Source: Lactococcus garvieae subsp. garvieae (GTDB lineage: Bacteria > Bacillota > Bacilli > Lactobacillales > Streptococcaceae). From it: DNA of 64,000 nucleotides. The notes below the pieces were generated by a model. That model ran no database searches and had not been told where the DNA came from. It saw only the letters and a program-made list of their open reading frames with translations. Made by a program: the position numbers and the translations under genes. This document shows, piece by piece, positions 44,314 to 54,936 of this stretch (positions are counted from its first letter, which is position 1; each line of letters begins with the position of its first letter). The stretch spans positions 62,001-126,000 of the forward strand of contig NZ_CP118950.1 in assembly GCF_029024465.1 (NCBI RefSeq), given 5' to 3'.

Positions 44314-45418
44314 TCACTCCTCTAACTCAGAAAAAGTAGTTTCAAAAGCGTTGGCTGTTATTTCCCAAGTGAAATTTGTCATAATATGTGTGGATATTTT
44401 TTCTTGCATACTTTTGCGTTTTTCTGGATGAGTAATAAGGTCTCTGAGTGCATCCATTAAAGCTTTTTCGTTATTTTCGATAATGAATCCGTAGGAATCA
44501 TTTGGGTGAAGTTCTCCAGCTCCTCCTACATTCGTCCTTATAAGTGCATTTTTTAAGAGCCAGCTTCGAGTAAGGCCGTAGAAAACCCTTCGATTTTTGA
44601 AAGTAAAACAAAAATATCGGATACACTATTCATTTGCTTTACCCAACCATGAGAAACTTCTCCTAGAAAAATAATATTATCTTGAGGGTATTTTGCTACC
44701 ATATCTTCATAAATGGGCCCATCACCAGCTATTGTTAACTCTAGATTATCAAATTCTTTGGAGAGTTTGGCAAAAGCCGCGAGAAGAGTTTCTACCCCTT
44801 TAAAATGAGCTTGCAAACGGCCAGCGCAACTAATCCTTATTTTATCCTCACATTTTTCTCCTTAAAATATTTTGGAAAATCATTGCTGTCAATAGCGTTA
44901 TACAGGACACCCTTGGCTGTTATGTTAAACTCTGATAACCAGTTGGCTGCTTCTTGAGAGACGCCATAGAATATTTTAGAATTCTTTTTAACTTGAGCAA
45001 TGAGAAGTTTTTCGATAATATGTAATATTTTATCGAAAAATTTACTATTGATTGTAAGATAGGTCGTCCCATGCTCTGTAACAATAGCTTGCTTTCCTTG
45101 CTCTTTCGCTATTTTTGCTCCAATTAGTGAGGGGAGTTGGAAACGAGTGTTGATAACAAAATAATCAATGTTTTCAGCTTTAATTTTTTTTAATAATTCT
45201 TTATACATTTTATTTTTTCGGGGAAATGGGTAGCGTTTCTTACCAAAATTATAGATAGGAAGTCGGTATATTTTAATTCCTTCTTCAATAGATTCATGAG
45301 AAAGGTCATTTGAATGCTTCGAGGTTATAATGATTACCCGATAACCGCGAGCTACCAATTTTGAAATGTTATAAGTATACCTTTCAATGCCTCAAAAAAA
45401 AGCGACTGTTCGCGTCAT
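44314..45418 (-). pseudogene. Group 1 (GT4) glycosyltransferase, broken in three places
   Basis: Reading the minus strand from ATG 45418 (AAGGAGG upstream) gives MTRTVAFF then TGA (45392-45394); the same frame continues 'GIERYTYNISKLVARGYRVIIITSKHS', a typical GT4 donor-side start. A frameshift in an A-run near 44850 is needed to reach 'DKIRISCAGRL', and a second in TCTTAAAAAA near 44560 to reach 'KNALIRTNVGGAGELHPND' and the natural stop at 44314-44316. The GT4 signatures 'CAGRLQAHFKGVETLLAAF' and 'EGFSTALLEAGS' survive. All three lesions inactivate it unless sequencing errors are involved. It is convergent with the ATPase and divergent from rmlA. Confidence 0.85.
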
Positions 45419-45584
45419 CTCGCCTCCTTATTTGAAAATCACAACCTAGATGATGTTCTTCCTTTTGGAAATCTTGCTTTGGTTTTGAGTACGATAGAGT
45501 TAAATTCTTCCCCATTATAAGACATTCTTAATTACAACTTGAAAAGCTTCATGTAGCAAGTTGGAATGAAATAAAACAAAAATT

Positions 45585-45594
45585 ATGCTATAAT
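45585..45594 (+). promoter_or_regulatory. Extended -10 promoter before rmlA
   Basis: ATGCTATAAT (TG-C-TATAAT) ends 41 nt before the rmlA ATG; no clear -35. Probably starts the polysaccharide operon. Confidence 0.5.
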
Positions 45595-45635
45595 TATGCT
45601 GATTAACTATAATAAAAAATAAAGTGAGGTACCTC

Positions 45636-46505
45636 ATGAAAGGGATTATTTTAGCAGGTGGATCGGGAACGCGTTTGTATCCACTGACTCGTGCAGCAAG
45701 TAAACAATTGATGCCCGTCTATGATAAACCAATGATTTATTACCCATTGTCTACACTGATGCTGGCTGGGATCAAAGATATTTTGATCATCTCCACACCA
45801 GAAGATACACCGCGTTTCCAAGAACTCTTGCAAGATGGTTCTGAATTCGGTCTAAATTTGCAGTATGCTGTTCAACCAAGTCCAGATGGTTTGGCTCAAG
45901 CCTTTATCATCGGCGAGGACTTTATTGGGGATGACTCCGTTGCTCTAATCTTAGGAGACAACATTTATCATGGTCCAGGAATGTCTAAATTACTTCAAGC
46001 AGCTGCAGCTAAAGAAAAAGGTGCAACTGTGTTTGGTTACCAAGTACCAGACCCAGAACGCTTTGGTGTTGTCGAGTTTGACAAAGACATGAATGCTGTT
46101 TCGATTGAAGAAAAGCCTGAAGCACCAAAATCTGACTATGCTGTAACAGGACTTTATTTCTACGATAATGATGTTGTGGAGATTGCCAAGAATATCAAAC
46201 CTTCACCACGTGGAGAATTAGAAATCACGGATGTGAATAAGGCCTATCTTGAGCGAGGTGATCTCTCTGTAGAACTTATGGGACGTGGTTTTGCATGGCT
46301 CGATACAGGGACACATGAAAGCTTGCTTGAAGCAGCGCAATATATTGAAACAGTTCAACGTATGCAAAACGTTATGGTTGCTAACCTTGAAGAAATTGCG
46401 TGGCGTATGGGCTACATTTCGGAAGAAGCCGTACGTGAACTTGCACAACCGCTTAAGAAAAACGCATACGGTAAATATTTACTTAAATTGGTAGGTGATA
46501 AATAA
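45636..46505 (+). CDS. rmlA: Glucose-1-phosphate thymidylyltransferase
   Basis: RmlA makes dTDP-glucose, the first step to dTDP-L-rhamnose. The 289-aa protein starts [18 protein letters not shown] (nucleotide-binding signature) and has '[20 protein letters not shown]', '[12 protein letters not shown]', 'GVVEFD' and 'VTGLYFYD'. ATG 45636 with GAGGTACC upstream is preferred over an in-frame start four codons earlier. First of rmlA-rmlC-orf-rmlB-rmlD. Confidence 0.97.
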   Translation: MKGIILAGGSGTRLYPLTRAASKQLMPVYDKPMIYYPLSTLMLAGIKDILIISTPEDTPRFQELLQDGSEFGLNLQYAVQPSPDGLAQAFIIGEDFIGDDSVALILGDNIYHGPGMSKLLQAAAAKEKGATVFGYQVPDPERFGVVEFDKDMNAVSIEEKPEAPKSDYAVTGLYFYDNDVVEIAKNIKPSPRGELEITDVNKAYLERGDLSVELMGRGFAWLDTGTHESLLEAAQYIETVQRMQNVMVANLEEIAWRMGYISEEAVRELAQPLKKNAYGKYLLKLVGDK

Positions 46506-47102
46506 ATGACGGATAACTTTTTTGGAAAAGAACTTGCAGCGCGTAAAATCGAGGCTATTCCAGGTATGTTAGAATTTGATATTCCTGTTCATGGTGATAA
46601 TCGCGGCTGGTTTAAAGAAAACTTTCAAAAAGAAAAAATGCTCCCCCTCGGTTTCCCAGAGAAATTCTTCGCAGAAGGAAAGTTACAAAATAATGTTTCT
46701 TTCTCACGTAAAAATGTTTTGCGCGGTTTACACGCGGAACCATGGGACAAATACATTTCTGTAGCAGATGGTGGACGTGTTCTAGGTTCTTGGGTAGATC
46801 TCCGTGAAGGGGAGAGTTTTGGCCATGTTTATCAAACAGTGATTGATGCCAGCAAGGGTATTTTTGTGCCACGTGGTGTTGCCAATGGTTTCCAAGTTTT
46901 AAGTGATACCGTTTCTTACTCTTACTTAGTGAATGATTATTGGGCTTTGGAACTTAAACCAAAATATGCCTTTGTCAATTATGCAGATCCAACTTTAGGT
47001 ATCGAATGGGAAGACCTTGCGAATGCTGAAGTGAGTGAAGCAGACAAAAATCACCCATTGCTTGCAGATGTAAAGCCCTTGACCGCAGATTTACTCGGCT
47101 AA
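46506..47102 (+). CDS. rmlC: dTDP-4-dehydrorhamnose 3,5-epimerase
   Basis: A 198-aa cupin epimerase, third step of dTDP-rhamnose synthesis. Typical blocks are 'DNRGWFKENFQ', 'NNVSFSRKNVLRGLHAEPWDKYI' with the catalytic His, 'GRVLGSWVDLREGESFG' and 'FVPRGVANGFQVLSD'. The ATG directly abuts the rmlA stop. The order A-C-B-D is characteristic of lactococci and streptococci. Confidence 0.96.
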   Translation: MTDNFFGKELAARKIEAIPGMLEFDIPVHGDNRGWFKENFQKEKMLPLGFPEKFFAEGKLQNNVSFSRKNVLRGLHAEPWDKYISVADGGRVLGSWVDLREGESFGHVYQTVIDASKGIFVPRGVANGFQVLSDTVSYSYLVNDYWALELKPKYAFVNYADPTLGIEWEDLANAEVSEADKNHPLLADVKPLTADLLG

Positions 47103-47103
47103 A

Positions 47104-48427
<1,324 letters not shown>

Positions 48428-48442
48428 GATAAAGGAAGAAAT

Positions 48443-49342
48443 ATGATTTTAATTACTGGTGGAAATGGCCAACTTGGTACAGAGTTACGCCATCTTCTTG
48501 ATGAACGTGATGTAAAATACTTTGCAGCAGATGTCAATGAACTTGACATTACGGACAAAGCTGCTGTTGATGCTTTCTTTGACAAAAATAAACCAGAATT
48601 GGTTTATCACTGCGCAGCATACACTGCTGTAGATAAAGCTGAAGATGAAGGCAAAGCTCTCAATGAAAAAATTAATGTTGAGGGTACACGAAATGTTGCG
48701 AACGCAGCTGCTCGTGTAGGTGCAACCTTGGTTTACATCTCAACAGACTATGTTTTTAATGGTGACTTACCTGTTGGTCAAGAATGGGAAGTAGATGCGC
48801 CAGCAGACCCTCAATCTGAATATGGTCGTACGAAACGATTAGGTGAACTTGCGGTGGAAGAATCAGGAGTGAAATTTTACACGATTCGTACCGCTTGGGT
48901 TTTCGGTAACTACGGACATAATTTCGTTTTTACTATGCAAAACTTAGCAAAAACGCATGATACATTGACAGTAGTAAATGATCAGCATGGTCGTCCCACA
49001 TGGACACGTACGCTGGCAGAGTTTATGGTTTACTTGGTTGACAATGATGTAAACTTTGGTTACTATCACTTAACAAATGATGCTGCAACGGATGAAGATG
49101 TGACATGGTTTGATTTTGCAACGGAAATTCTGAAAGATACGGATACAAAAGTAACACCTGTAGATTCCAGCGCTTTTCCAGCAAAAGCGAAACGTCCTTT
49201 CAATTCGACAATGAGCCTAGAGAAAACAAAAGCCACTGGCTTTAAAATTCCATCATGGCAAGATGCTTTAGCTCAAATGGTTGCAAAGGGTGATTTACGT
49301 CCAGATAAAGCTGGTGTAAAAGGCGATATTAATAAAAAATAA
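48443..49342 (+). CDS. rmlD: dTDP-4-dehydrorhamnose reductase
   Basis: A 299-aa SDR enzyme that completes dTDP-L-rhamnose. 'MILITGGNGQLGTEL' is the nucleotide site, 'YHCAAYTAVDKAEDE', 'YISTDYVFNGD' and 'YGRTKRLGE' (YxxxK) follow. AAGGAAG precedes the ATG. Last of the rml genes; rgpA follows after 54 bp. Confidence 0.97.
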   Translation: MILITGGNGQLGTELRHLLDERDVKYFAADVNELDITDKAAVDAFFDKNKPELVYHCAAYTAVDKAEDEGKALNEKINVEGTRNVANAAARVGATLVYISTDYVFNGDLPVGQEWEVDAPADPQSEYGRTKRLGELAVEESGVKFYTIRTAWVFGNYGHNFVFTMQNLAKTHDTLTVVNDQHGRPTWTRTLAEFMVYLVDNDVNFGYYHLTNDAATDEDVTWFDFATEILKDTDTKVTPVDSSAFPAKAKRPFNSTMSLEKTKATGFKIPSWQDALAQMVAKGDLRPDKAGVKGDINKK

Positions 49343-49396
49343 AACGATATTCTGTCGGAAACGGCAGAATTCTCGTTTTGAGAGGCTATAAGTATA

Positions 49397-50545
49397 ATGG
49401 TAAAACATATTTTTATTATTGGGAGTCGTGGACTCCCTGCTAAATATGGTGGTTTTGAAACTTTTGTGGAAGAGCTCGTTAAACATCAAAAAAACGAAAA
49501 TATTAAATATCATGTAGCTTGTCAAAGCGAGAATTCCGATTTGGCTCGTCTTTCGGATGGACATTTTGACTACTTAGGAGCAGATTGTTTTGCTATTGAT
49601 GTGCCTAATATAGGTCCAGCTCGTGTTATCGCATACGATATCTTAGCTATAAAAAAATCTCTCGAAATCATCAAACAAGAAGGAATAGAAAAGCCTATTT
49701 TTTATATTCTGGGAAATACTATTGGTGGAGTTATTGGCACTTATGCTAAAAAAATACATAGCGTAGGTGGAAAGCTTTTTGTTAATCCAGACGGATTGGA
49801 ATGGCGCCGGACCAAGTGGGCGGCACCCGTTCGTAAATACCTTAAGCTTGCTGAGAAAAAAATGGTTAAATATGCAGATTTAATTATCTCTGATAACGCA
49901 GGAATCAAAGAATATTTGACTGAAGAATATGGTCCTGTAAAGTCCGAAATTATTGCTTATGGCACTGAAACTGAGATATCCAGTTTGGATTTTTCTACAA
50001 CTCTAGAAAAATTTGGTGTTAAAGATTATTATCTAATTGTGGGGCGTTTTGTTCCTGAAAATAATTATGAGGCACTGATTCGCAGTTTTATGGCATCAAA
50101 TACAGAAAATGACTTGGTCATTATCACCAACTATGAAGGGAATGCTTTTTATGAGGCACTGCTTCAAAAAACAAAATTTGACCAGGATAAGCGAATAAAA
50201 TTTGTTGGAACAGTTTATGATCAAAATGAGTTAAGGTATATACGAGAACATGCACTTGCATACTTGCATGGGCATGAAGTAGGGGGGACTAACCCAGGAC
50301 TTCTTGAAGCGATGTGGTCCACTTCGGTTAATCTCGTTTTAGATGTTAATTTTAATCGTGAAACAGCAGGGGATACAGTACTCTATTTCTCTAAAGATGA
50401 ATTAACTCAAAAAATAAATCAAGTTGAAAATTTGAGCGATATAGAACGAAATGACCTACAAAAAAAATCAAGAAGTAGGATTCAAGAAAGATATATGTGG
50501 GACTTGATATGTACCCAGTATGAGGAGCTTTTTGTTGAAAGTTAA
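49397..50545 (+). CDS. rgpA: Rhamnosyltransferase RgpA (DUF1972/GT4)
   Basis: A 382-aa glycosyltransferase with the N-terminal DUF1972 domain ('HIFIIGSRGLPAKYGGFETFVEEL') and a GT4 C-terminal half ('YLIVGRFVPENNYEALIRSF', 'GHEVGGTNPGLLEAMWST'). RgpA-type enzymes add the first rhamnose from dTDP-rhamnose to a GlcNAc-lipid primer on the cytoplasmic side. GAGAGG lies 11 nt before the ATG. First gene of the rgp block. Confidence 0.92.
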   Translation: MVKHIFIIGSRGLPAKYGGFETFVEELVKHQKNENIKYHVACQSENSDLARLSDGHFDYLGADCFAIDVPNIGPARVIAYDILAIKKSLEIIKQEGIEKPIFYILGNTIGGVIGTYAKKIHSVGGKLFVNPDGLEWRRTKWAAPVRKYLKLAEKKMVKYADLIISDNAGIKEYLTEEYGPVKSEIIAYGTETEISSLDFSTTLEKFGVKDYYLIVGRFVPENNYEALIRSFMASNTENDLVIITNYEGNAFYEALLQKTKFDQDKRIKFVGTVYDQNELRYIREHALAYLHGHEVGGTNPGLLEAMWSTSVNLVLDVNFNRETAGDTVLYFSKDELTQKINQVENLSDIERNDLQKKSRSRIQERYMWDLICTQYEELFVES

Positions 50546-51491
50546 TATTTTAATGTCGACCTACAATGGTGAAAAGTATGTCGGTCAACAAATAGAAAGT
50601 ATTCAGAAGCAAAGTTTTACCGAATGGAATTTGTTAGTGCGAGATGATGGCTCAAAAGATAAAACGTGTGATATCGTTGCTTCATATGCACAACTTGACC
50701 CACGGATTCAGCTCATTCAGGCTGAAAATAAAGGTGTGATTGAATCTTTCTATGAACTTGCTAAATATAATCAGGCAGATTACTATTTTTTCTGTGATCA
50801 AGATGATTATTGGTTGCCGGAAAAATTGCAAACAATACTTGATGAGGCAGTTAAGCATGATAATAAGAAGGCAAAACTTTACTATACAGATCTGAAAATT
50901 GTTGATAAAAATTTGCATATCATCAACGAATCAATGATTAGGAGTCAATCGGGGCATGCCAATACAAAACTAGTTCAGGAACTTACTGAAAATTCTGTAA
51001 CCGGCTGTACAATGATGGCAAATAATGCTTTGATTAGACTGTGGAAGGACACTTCTGACATCATTATGCATGATTGGTATCTGGCTCTCCTTGCAGCTTC
51101 ACAAGAAGGGTTGATTTATATTGATCAGCCCACAATACTTTATCGTCAGCATGAGGATAATGTTTTAGGGGCACGTACGCTTAATAAAAGGATCAAGAAA
51201 TGGCTTCGACCTTATCTTTGGTTTAAAAAATATTGGTGGCTGATTATAGAAAGTCAAAACCAAGCAAAAAAATTACTTGTAGATGACATACAAATTTCAG
51301 AAGAAAATCGTGATTTGATTCAAAACTACATAAGCATTTTAGAACAGAATCAATCAACGCGATGTGCCTGGATTAAAAAGCATAACTTGCGCAAAAATAA
51401 ATCAGGGCATACACGGATATTCCGCGCTTTGATTATTACAAAATTTGCCTATAAGGCCTTTCTGCGCTCAGATCGCAAGGATATTAAATAA
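50535..51491 (+). CDS. rgpB: Rhamnosyltransferase RgpB (GT2)
   Basis: A 318-aa GT2 enzyme: 'NILMSTYNGEKYVGQQIESIQKQ', 'VRDDGSKD', 'FFCDQDDYWLPEKL' (DxD region) and 'TENSVTGCTMMANNAL'. Extends the rhamnan started by RgpA. The TTG at 50535 is chosen: GAGGAG at 50522-50527 lies 7 nt before it, and MKVNILMS is the usual start; the in-frame ATG 50520 lacks a site. Overlaps rgpA by 11 nt. Confidence 0.92.
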   Translation: MKVNILMSTYNGEKYVGQQIESIQKQSFTEWNLLVRDDGSKDKTCDIVASYAQLDPRIQLIQAENKGVIESFYELAKYNQADYYFFCDQDDYWLPEKLQTILDEAVKHDNKKAKLYYTDLKIVDKNLHIINESMIRSQSGHANTKLVQELTENSVTGCTMMANNALIRLWKDTSDIIMHDWYLALLAASQEGLIYIDQPTILYRQHEDNVLGARTLNKRIKKWLRPYLWFKKYWWLIIESQNQAKKLLVDDIQISEENRDLIQNYISILEQNQSTRCAWIKKHNLRKNKSGHTRIFRALIITKFAYKAFLRSDRKDIK

Positions 51492-51522
51492 AATTTGCAA
51501 CAGCAAATTCTCGGAGGACTCT

Positions 51523-52332
51523 ATGAATTTCTTTAACCGTAGAAACCAAATTCTACTCAAAGAATTGATTAAAACAGATTTTAAATTAAGATATCAAGGA
51601 AGCATCATTGGTTATTTATGGTCAATTCTTAAGCCTGTCATGCTCTTTGTAATTATGTATATGGTATTTGTGCGCTTTTTGCGTTTCGGATCAGCGGTAC
51701 CCCACTTTGCTGTCGCACTTCTTTTGGCATTGACACTTTGGAATTTCTTTGCAGAAACAACAAATATGGGTATGCTTTCCATTGTATCGCGTGGAGATTT
51801 ATTACGTAAAATTAATTTTTCAAAGCAGGTGGTTATCTTTTCGGTGGCAGCAAATGCGATGATTAACTTGATTATCAGCTTGTTTGTGGTTATTATATTT
51901 GCTCTTTTAAATGGCGTACAAATGTCTTGGACTGTTATTTGGGCGGTTCCTTTAATTTTTGAATTACTACTTTTTGCAACAGGTATCGCTTTTATCTTAT
52001 CTACAATTTTTGTACGTTTTCGCGACTTGGGTCCCATCTGGGAGGTGGCAATGCAAGCGGGATTATATGGTACACCTATCATTTACCCCATTACACAAGT
52101 GTCAGCTACGCACCCTACAATTGCTAAAATTTTGATGATGAATCCAATGGCACAAATTGTACAAGATATGCGTTACATTCTAACGTTTAGTAATAATACA
52201 AATCCAACAGTATGGCAAATGATAGATAATCCTTTTATAGTAGTGATTCCTTATATTATTCCTGTCATCATATTTGGATTAGGCCTCTTTATTTTCACAA
52301 AGAATGCTAAGAAATTTGCGGAGATTATATAA
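51523..52332 (+). CDS. rgpC: Polysaccharide ABC transporter permease RgpC
   Basis: A 269-aa ABC-2 type permease with six membrane segments, beginning 'FFNRRNQILLKELIKTDFKLRYQGSIIGYLWSILKP', the amphipathic helix and conserved sequence of Wzm/TagG proteins. With RgpD it flips the lipid-linked rhamnan across the membrane. Starts at 51523 with CGGAGGAC upstream; its stop overlaps the rgpD ATG. Confidence 0.94.
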   Translation: MNFFNRRNQILLKELIKTDFKLRYQGSIIGYLWSILKPVMLFVIMYMVFVRFLRFGSAVPHFAVALLLALTLWNFFAETTNMGMLSIVSRGDLLRKINFSKQVVIFSVAANAMINLIISLFVVIIFALLNGVQMSWTVIWAVPLIFELLLFATGIAFILSTIFVRFRDLGPIWEVAMQAGLYGTPIIYPITQVSATHPTIAKILMMNPMAQIVQDMRYILTFSNNTNPTVWQMIDNPFIVVIPYIIPVIIFGLGLFIFTKNAKKFAEII

Positions 52333-53522
52333 TGAACGATAATATAGCAGTAAAGATAGATCATGTCAGCAAGTTTTTCCGTTTACCAACTGAAGCAACA
52401 AATAGCTTGCGGACTCTTCTGGTTAATCGCTTACGCGGTATCAAGGGATATAAGGAACAGCATGTGCTGAAAGATATTTCTTTTGAAGTCGAAAAGGGTG
52501 ATTTCTTTGGAATTGTTGGTCGTAACGGCTCGGGCAAGTCGACACTCTTAAAAATTATTTCTCAAATATACACGCCAGAGCAAGGGAGTGTAGAAATAGA
52601 TGGTAAATTAGTTTCCTTTATTGAACTTGGTGTAGGTTTTAACCCAGAGTTAACAGGTCGGGAAAATGTTTACCTAAATGGTGCAATGCTTGGCTTTTCA
52701 AGAACAGAAATAGATGCTATGTATGATGATATCGTCGATTTTGCTGAATTGCATGAATTCATGAATCAAAAATTAAAAAATTATTCATCAGGGATGCAGG
52801 TACGTTTAGCCTTTTCTGTAGCAATCAAGGCTGAAGGTGATATTCTAGTTCTTGATGAAGTATTGGCAGTGGGTGATGAATCTTTCCAACGGAAATGTAA
52901 CGACTATTTCTTGGAACGTAAAGCTGCAGGGAAAACGACGATTCTTGTTACTCATGATATGGGAGCTGCTAAAAAATACTGTAATAAAGCAGTTCTCATT
53001 GAAAAAGGATTGGTTAAAGTTTCCGGAGATGTCGATGAAGTAGCCAACCAGTATAGTTTAGATAACTTACAAACAGAAGTCTCGGATGGTGCGACACCAG
53101 AAACAGCAGAGGATTTAATTGAAAATCTTCAACTGAATATCCTCAACAATTCTAAAATAAGACCAGAAGATGATATTAAGTTTGAAATCAGCTATGATGT
53201 GAAAAAAGATATTGAAACTTATATTGCCTTTTCAATGACAGAGGTTGACCGTAATATCTGGATTTATAATGACAACTCCCTTGACTACATGACTCAAGGC
53301 CCAGGACAAAAAAAGGCAGTATATTCTTGTAAGCTTGATCAGGTGAATGACTTGAAATTAAAACTGCAAGTTTCAGTTCGTAATAATAAAGATGAATTGA
53401 TTGCTTTTGCGGATGAAAAAGTGTTTATGATTAATCGTACTGATTTGGCAGATGACGACTTGAGTGCGAAAGATTCGGCAACAGGCTTAATCCAAAGAAA
53501 CGGGGGATGGAAGTTTGGATAG
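52332..53522 (+). CDS. rgpD: Polysaccharide ABC transporter ATPase RgpD
   Basis: A 396-aa Wzt/TagH-type ATPase: Walker A 'GRNGSGKST' at residues 63-71, the signature 'LKNYSSGMQVRLAFS', Walker B 'ILVLDEVLAVGDE' and 'LVTHD'. After about residue 245 a C-terminal beta domain of the Wzt-C type follows ('DDIKFEISYDVKKDIETYIAFSM'), which in relatives recognises the polysaccharide end. ATG overlaps rgpC; the 3' end overlaps the start of the next frame. Confidence 0.94.
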   Translation: MNDNIAVKIDHVSKFFRLPTEATNSLRTLLVNRLRGIKGYKEQHVLKDISFEVEKGDFFGIVGRNGSGKSTLLKIISQIYTPEQGSVEIDGKLVSFIELGVGFNPELTGRENVYLNGAMLGFSRTEIDAMYDDIVDFAELHEFMNQKLKNYSSGMQVRLAFSVAIKAEGDILVLDEVLAVGDESFQRKCNDYFLERKAAGKTTILVTHDMGAAKKYCNKAVLIEKGLVKVSGDVDEVANQYSLDNLQTEVSDGATPETAEDLIENLQLNILNNSKIRPEDDIKFEISYDVKKDIETYIAFSMTEVDRNIWIYNDNSLDYMTQGPGQKKAVYSCKLDQVNDLKLKLQVSVRNNKDELIAFADEKVFMINRTDLADDDLSAKDSATGLIQRNGGWKFG

Positions 53523-54916
53523 CTTAGAAGATGGAAAGTTATGGAAGCCAGAAAATATTTTTTGGGTCTTCGCCATCTTTTTTGGCTTACTTTTCTCTTT
53601 TGTACAACCCCTATTTAATGAACCTGATTCGAGTTATCATTTTGATCATGCCATGTATATTTCGAATACAGTTGTGGATCGTTCAGCCATAGGTTTCTCA
53701 GGTGAAGACTATCAATCACAACAGATTGCTTTTACGAAAGTAAGTGATATGAAGGCTGAGGGGACTTATTTCAAGAACTTTTTTGAAACGAAACTGCCCT
53801 TATCCATAAAAAGGATGCAGACCCTAGAACCAGACGAGGCTACGGCACAAAGTGGGACTTGACTTGGTACAATGATGTGATGCATATTGTACCAGGACTA
53901 GGTGTCAAGCTTGGATATGCAATTTATCCTTCTATTGGCAGCATGGTCTTAACTGCACGAGTTTTTAGTTTGATTTTCTTTGTTTTAAGTATGTTTTTCA
54001 TTATTAAACAACTCAGAGCATATCAGTTCCTCTTTGTTGCTATTTCTGTGACACCTACAGTTATTCAACAGGCAAGTAGTTTGAGTTATGATGTGTATAA
54101 CTACGTGGCGAGTGCATTTATGATTATGGCAGTTATAAATATAGCTGTGGATATTAAGTGTGGGTCAGAAGTGAGCTTTAAATCCTTCTTTTTAAAGATT
54201 TTAGCACCATCTGTTATGCTATATTTTGCTAAAGAAAATGCCTAGCTTATATACTTATCTTTGCTCTTTATATTTATTTATCTTTTAGGGAAGAGGTTTG
54301 GCTTTAAATTATCAAAACTGCAGGCTGCTCTTGGAGTGTTTATATTAATAGCTATGGGTACGGGTTTGTTTTATTTTATGTTTTCAGATCAGCTTTTCTT
54401 GATCGCCAAGAAAATGTTTTACAGCCTGATTGAACCTTATTATACCGTTCTAACAACAGAGGTTATTAGTGGCACCACTACAGCAGCGCTCCCAGCTTGG
54501 TTTTTCCCTATCCAATTTACTGTTCTTATTATTCTTTTTCTTTCCTATACGAAAGAAGTAGTTCCAAGATGGTTTGCTTGGGGAGCGCTGAGTCTAGTAT
54601 TACTTAATTTTTTAGTAATAATGGTGTCTTATGCTATTGATCCAGGATTTATTGATTATCCAGGTCGAATTATCACAGGGCCTCAAGGCCGCTATTTTAC
54701 ACCTTTTCTTTTACTGTTAGGGCCAGTCTTTACACTTATAGCTAAAAAGATTACAGTAAAGTCTGGAGCTGCGCTCATTCATTTACTTGTTGTTATGAGC
54801 GTTTTTGCCCTCCTTCTTAACTTCTTAATCTAGGGATTACATCAATAAAATTTTACCAGTTACAATTGCCAGCAGACGAATGGCGCTCAGGTATTCATCA
54901 TTATATATTTAAATAA
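53515..54916 (+). pseudogene. DUF2142 membrane glycosyltransferase-like gene, disrupted
   Basis: From TTG 53515 the frame reads 'NIFWVFAIFFGLLFSFVQPLFNEPDSSYHFDHAMYIS', a DUF2142 start, then stops at 53860-53862. A one-base loss near 53845 separates it from 'KWDLTWYNDVMHIVPGLGVKLGYAIYPSIGSM' in another frame. That frame has 'TPTVIQQASSLSYDVYNYVASAF', then an in-frame TAG at 54243-54245 ('FAKENA' stop 'LIYLSLL') and resumes to 'GPQGRYFTPFLLLLGPV'. A third shift near 54828 would extend it to 54916 ('LGITSIKFYQLQLPADEW'). The paralogue at 57682 shows the same blocks intact. Confidence 0.85.
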
Positions 54917-54936
54917 TTTCAAATAAGGAGAAACGT

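Noticed and set aside
44553-45358. Two separate small minus-strand genes (87 aa and 173 aa) for glycosyltransferase fragments
   Set aside because: Both fragments and flanking segments align in order to one GT4 protein when the stop and two frameshifts are bridged, so they are one pseudogene.
53515-54833. Three independent small membrane proteins between rgpD and the rgpE-like gene
   Set aside because: The translated blocks follow the DUF2142 paralogue at 57682 in order; one stop is a frameshift and one an in-frame TAG, so this is a single broken gene.
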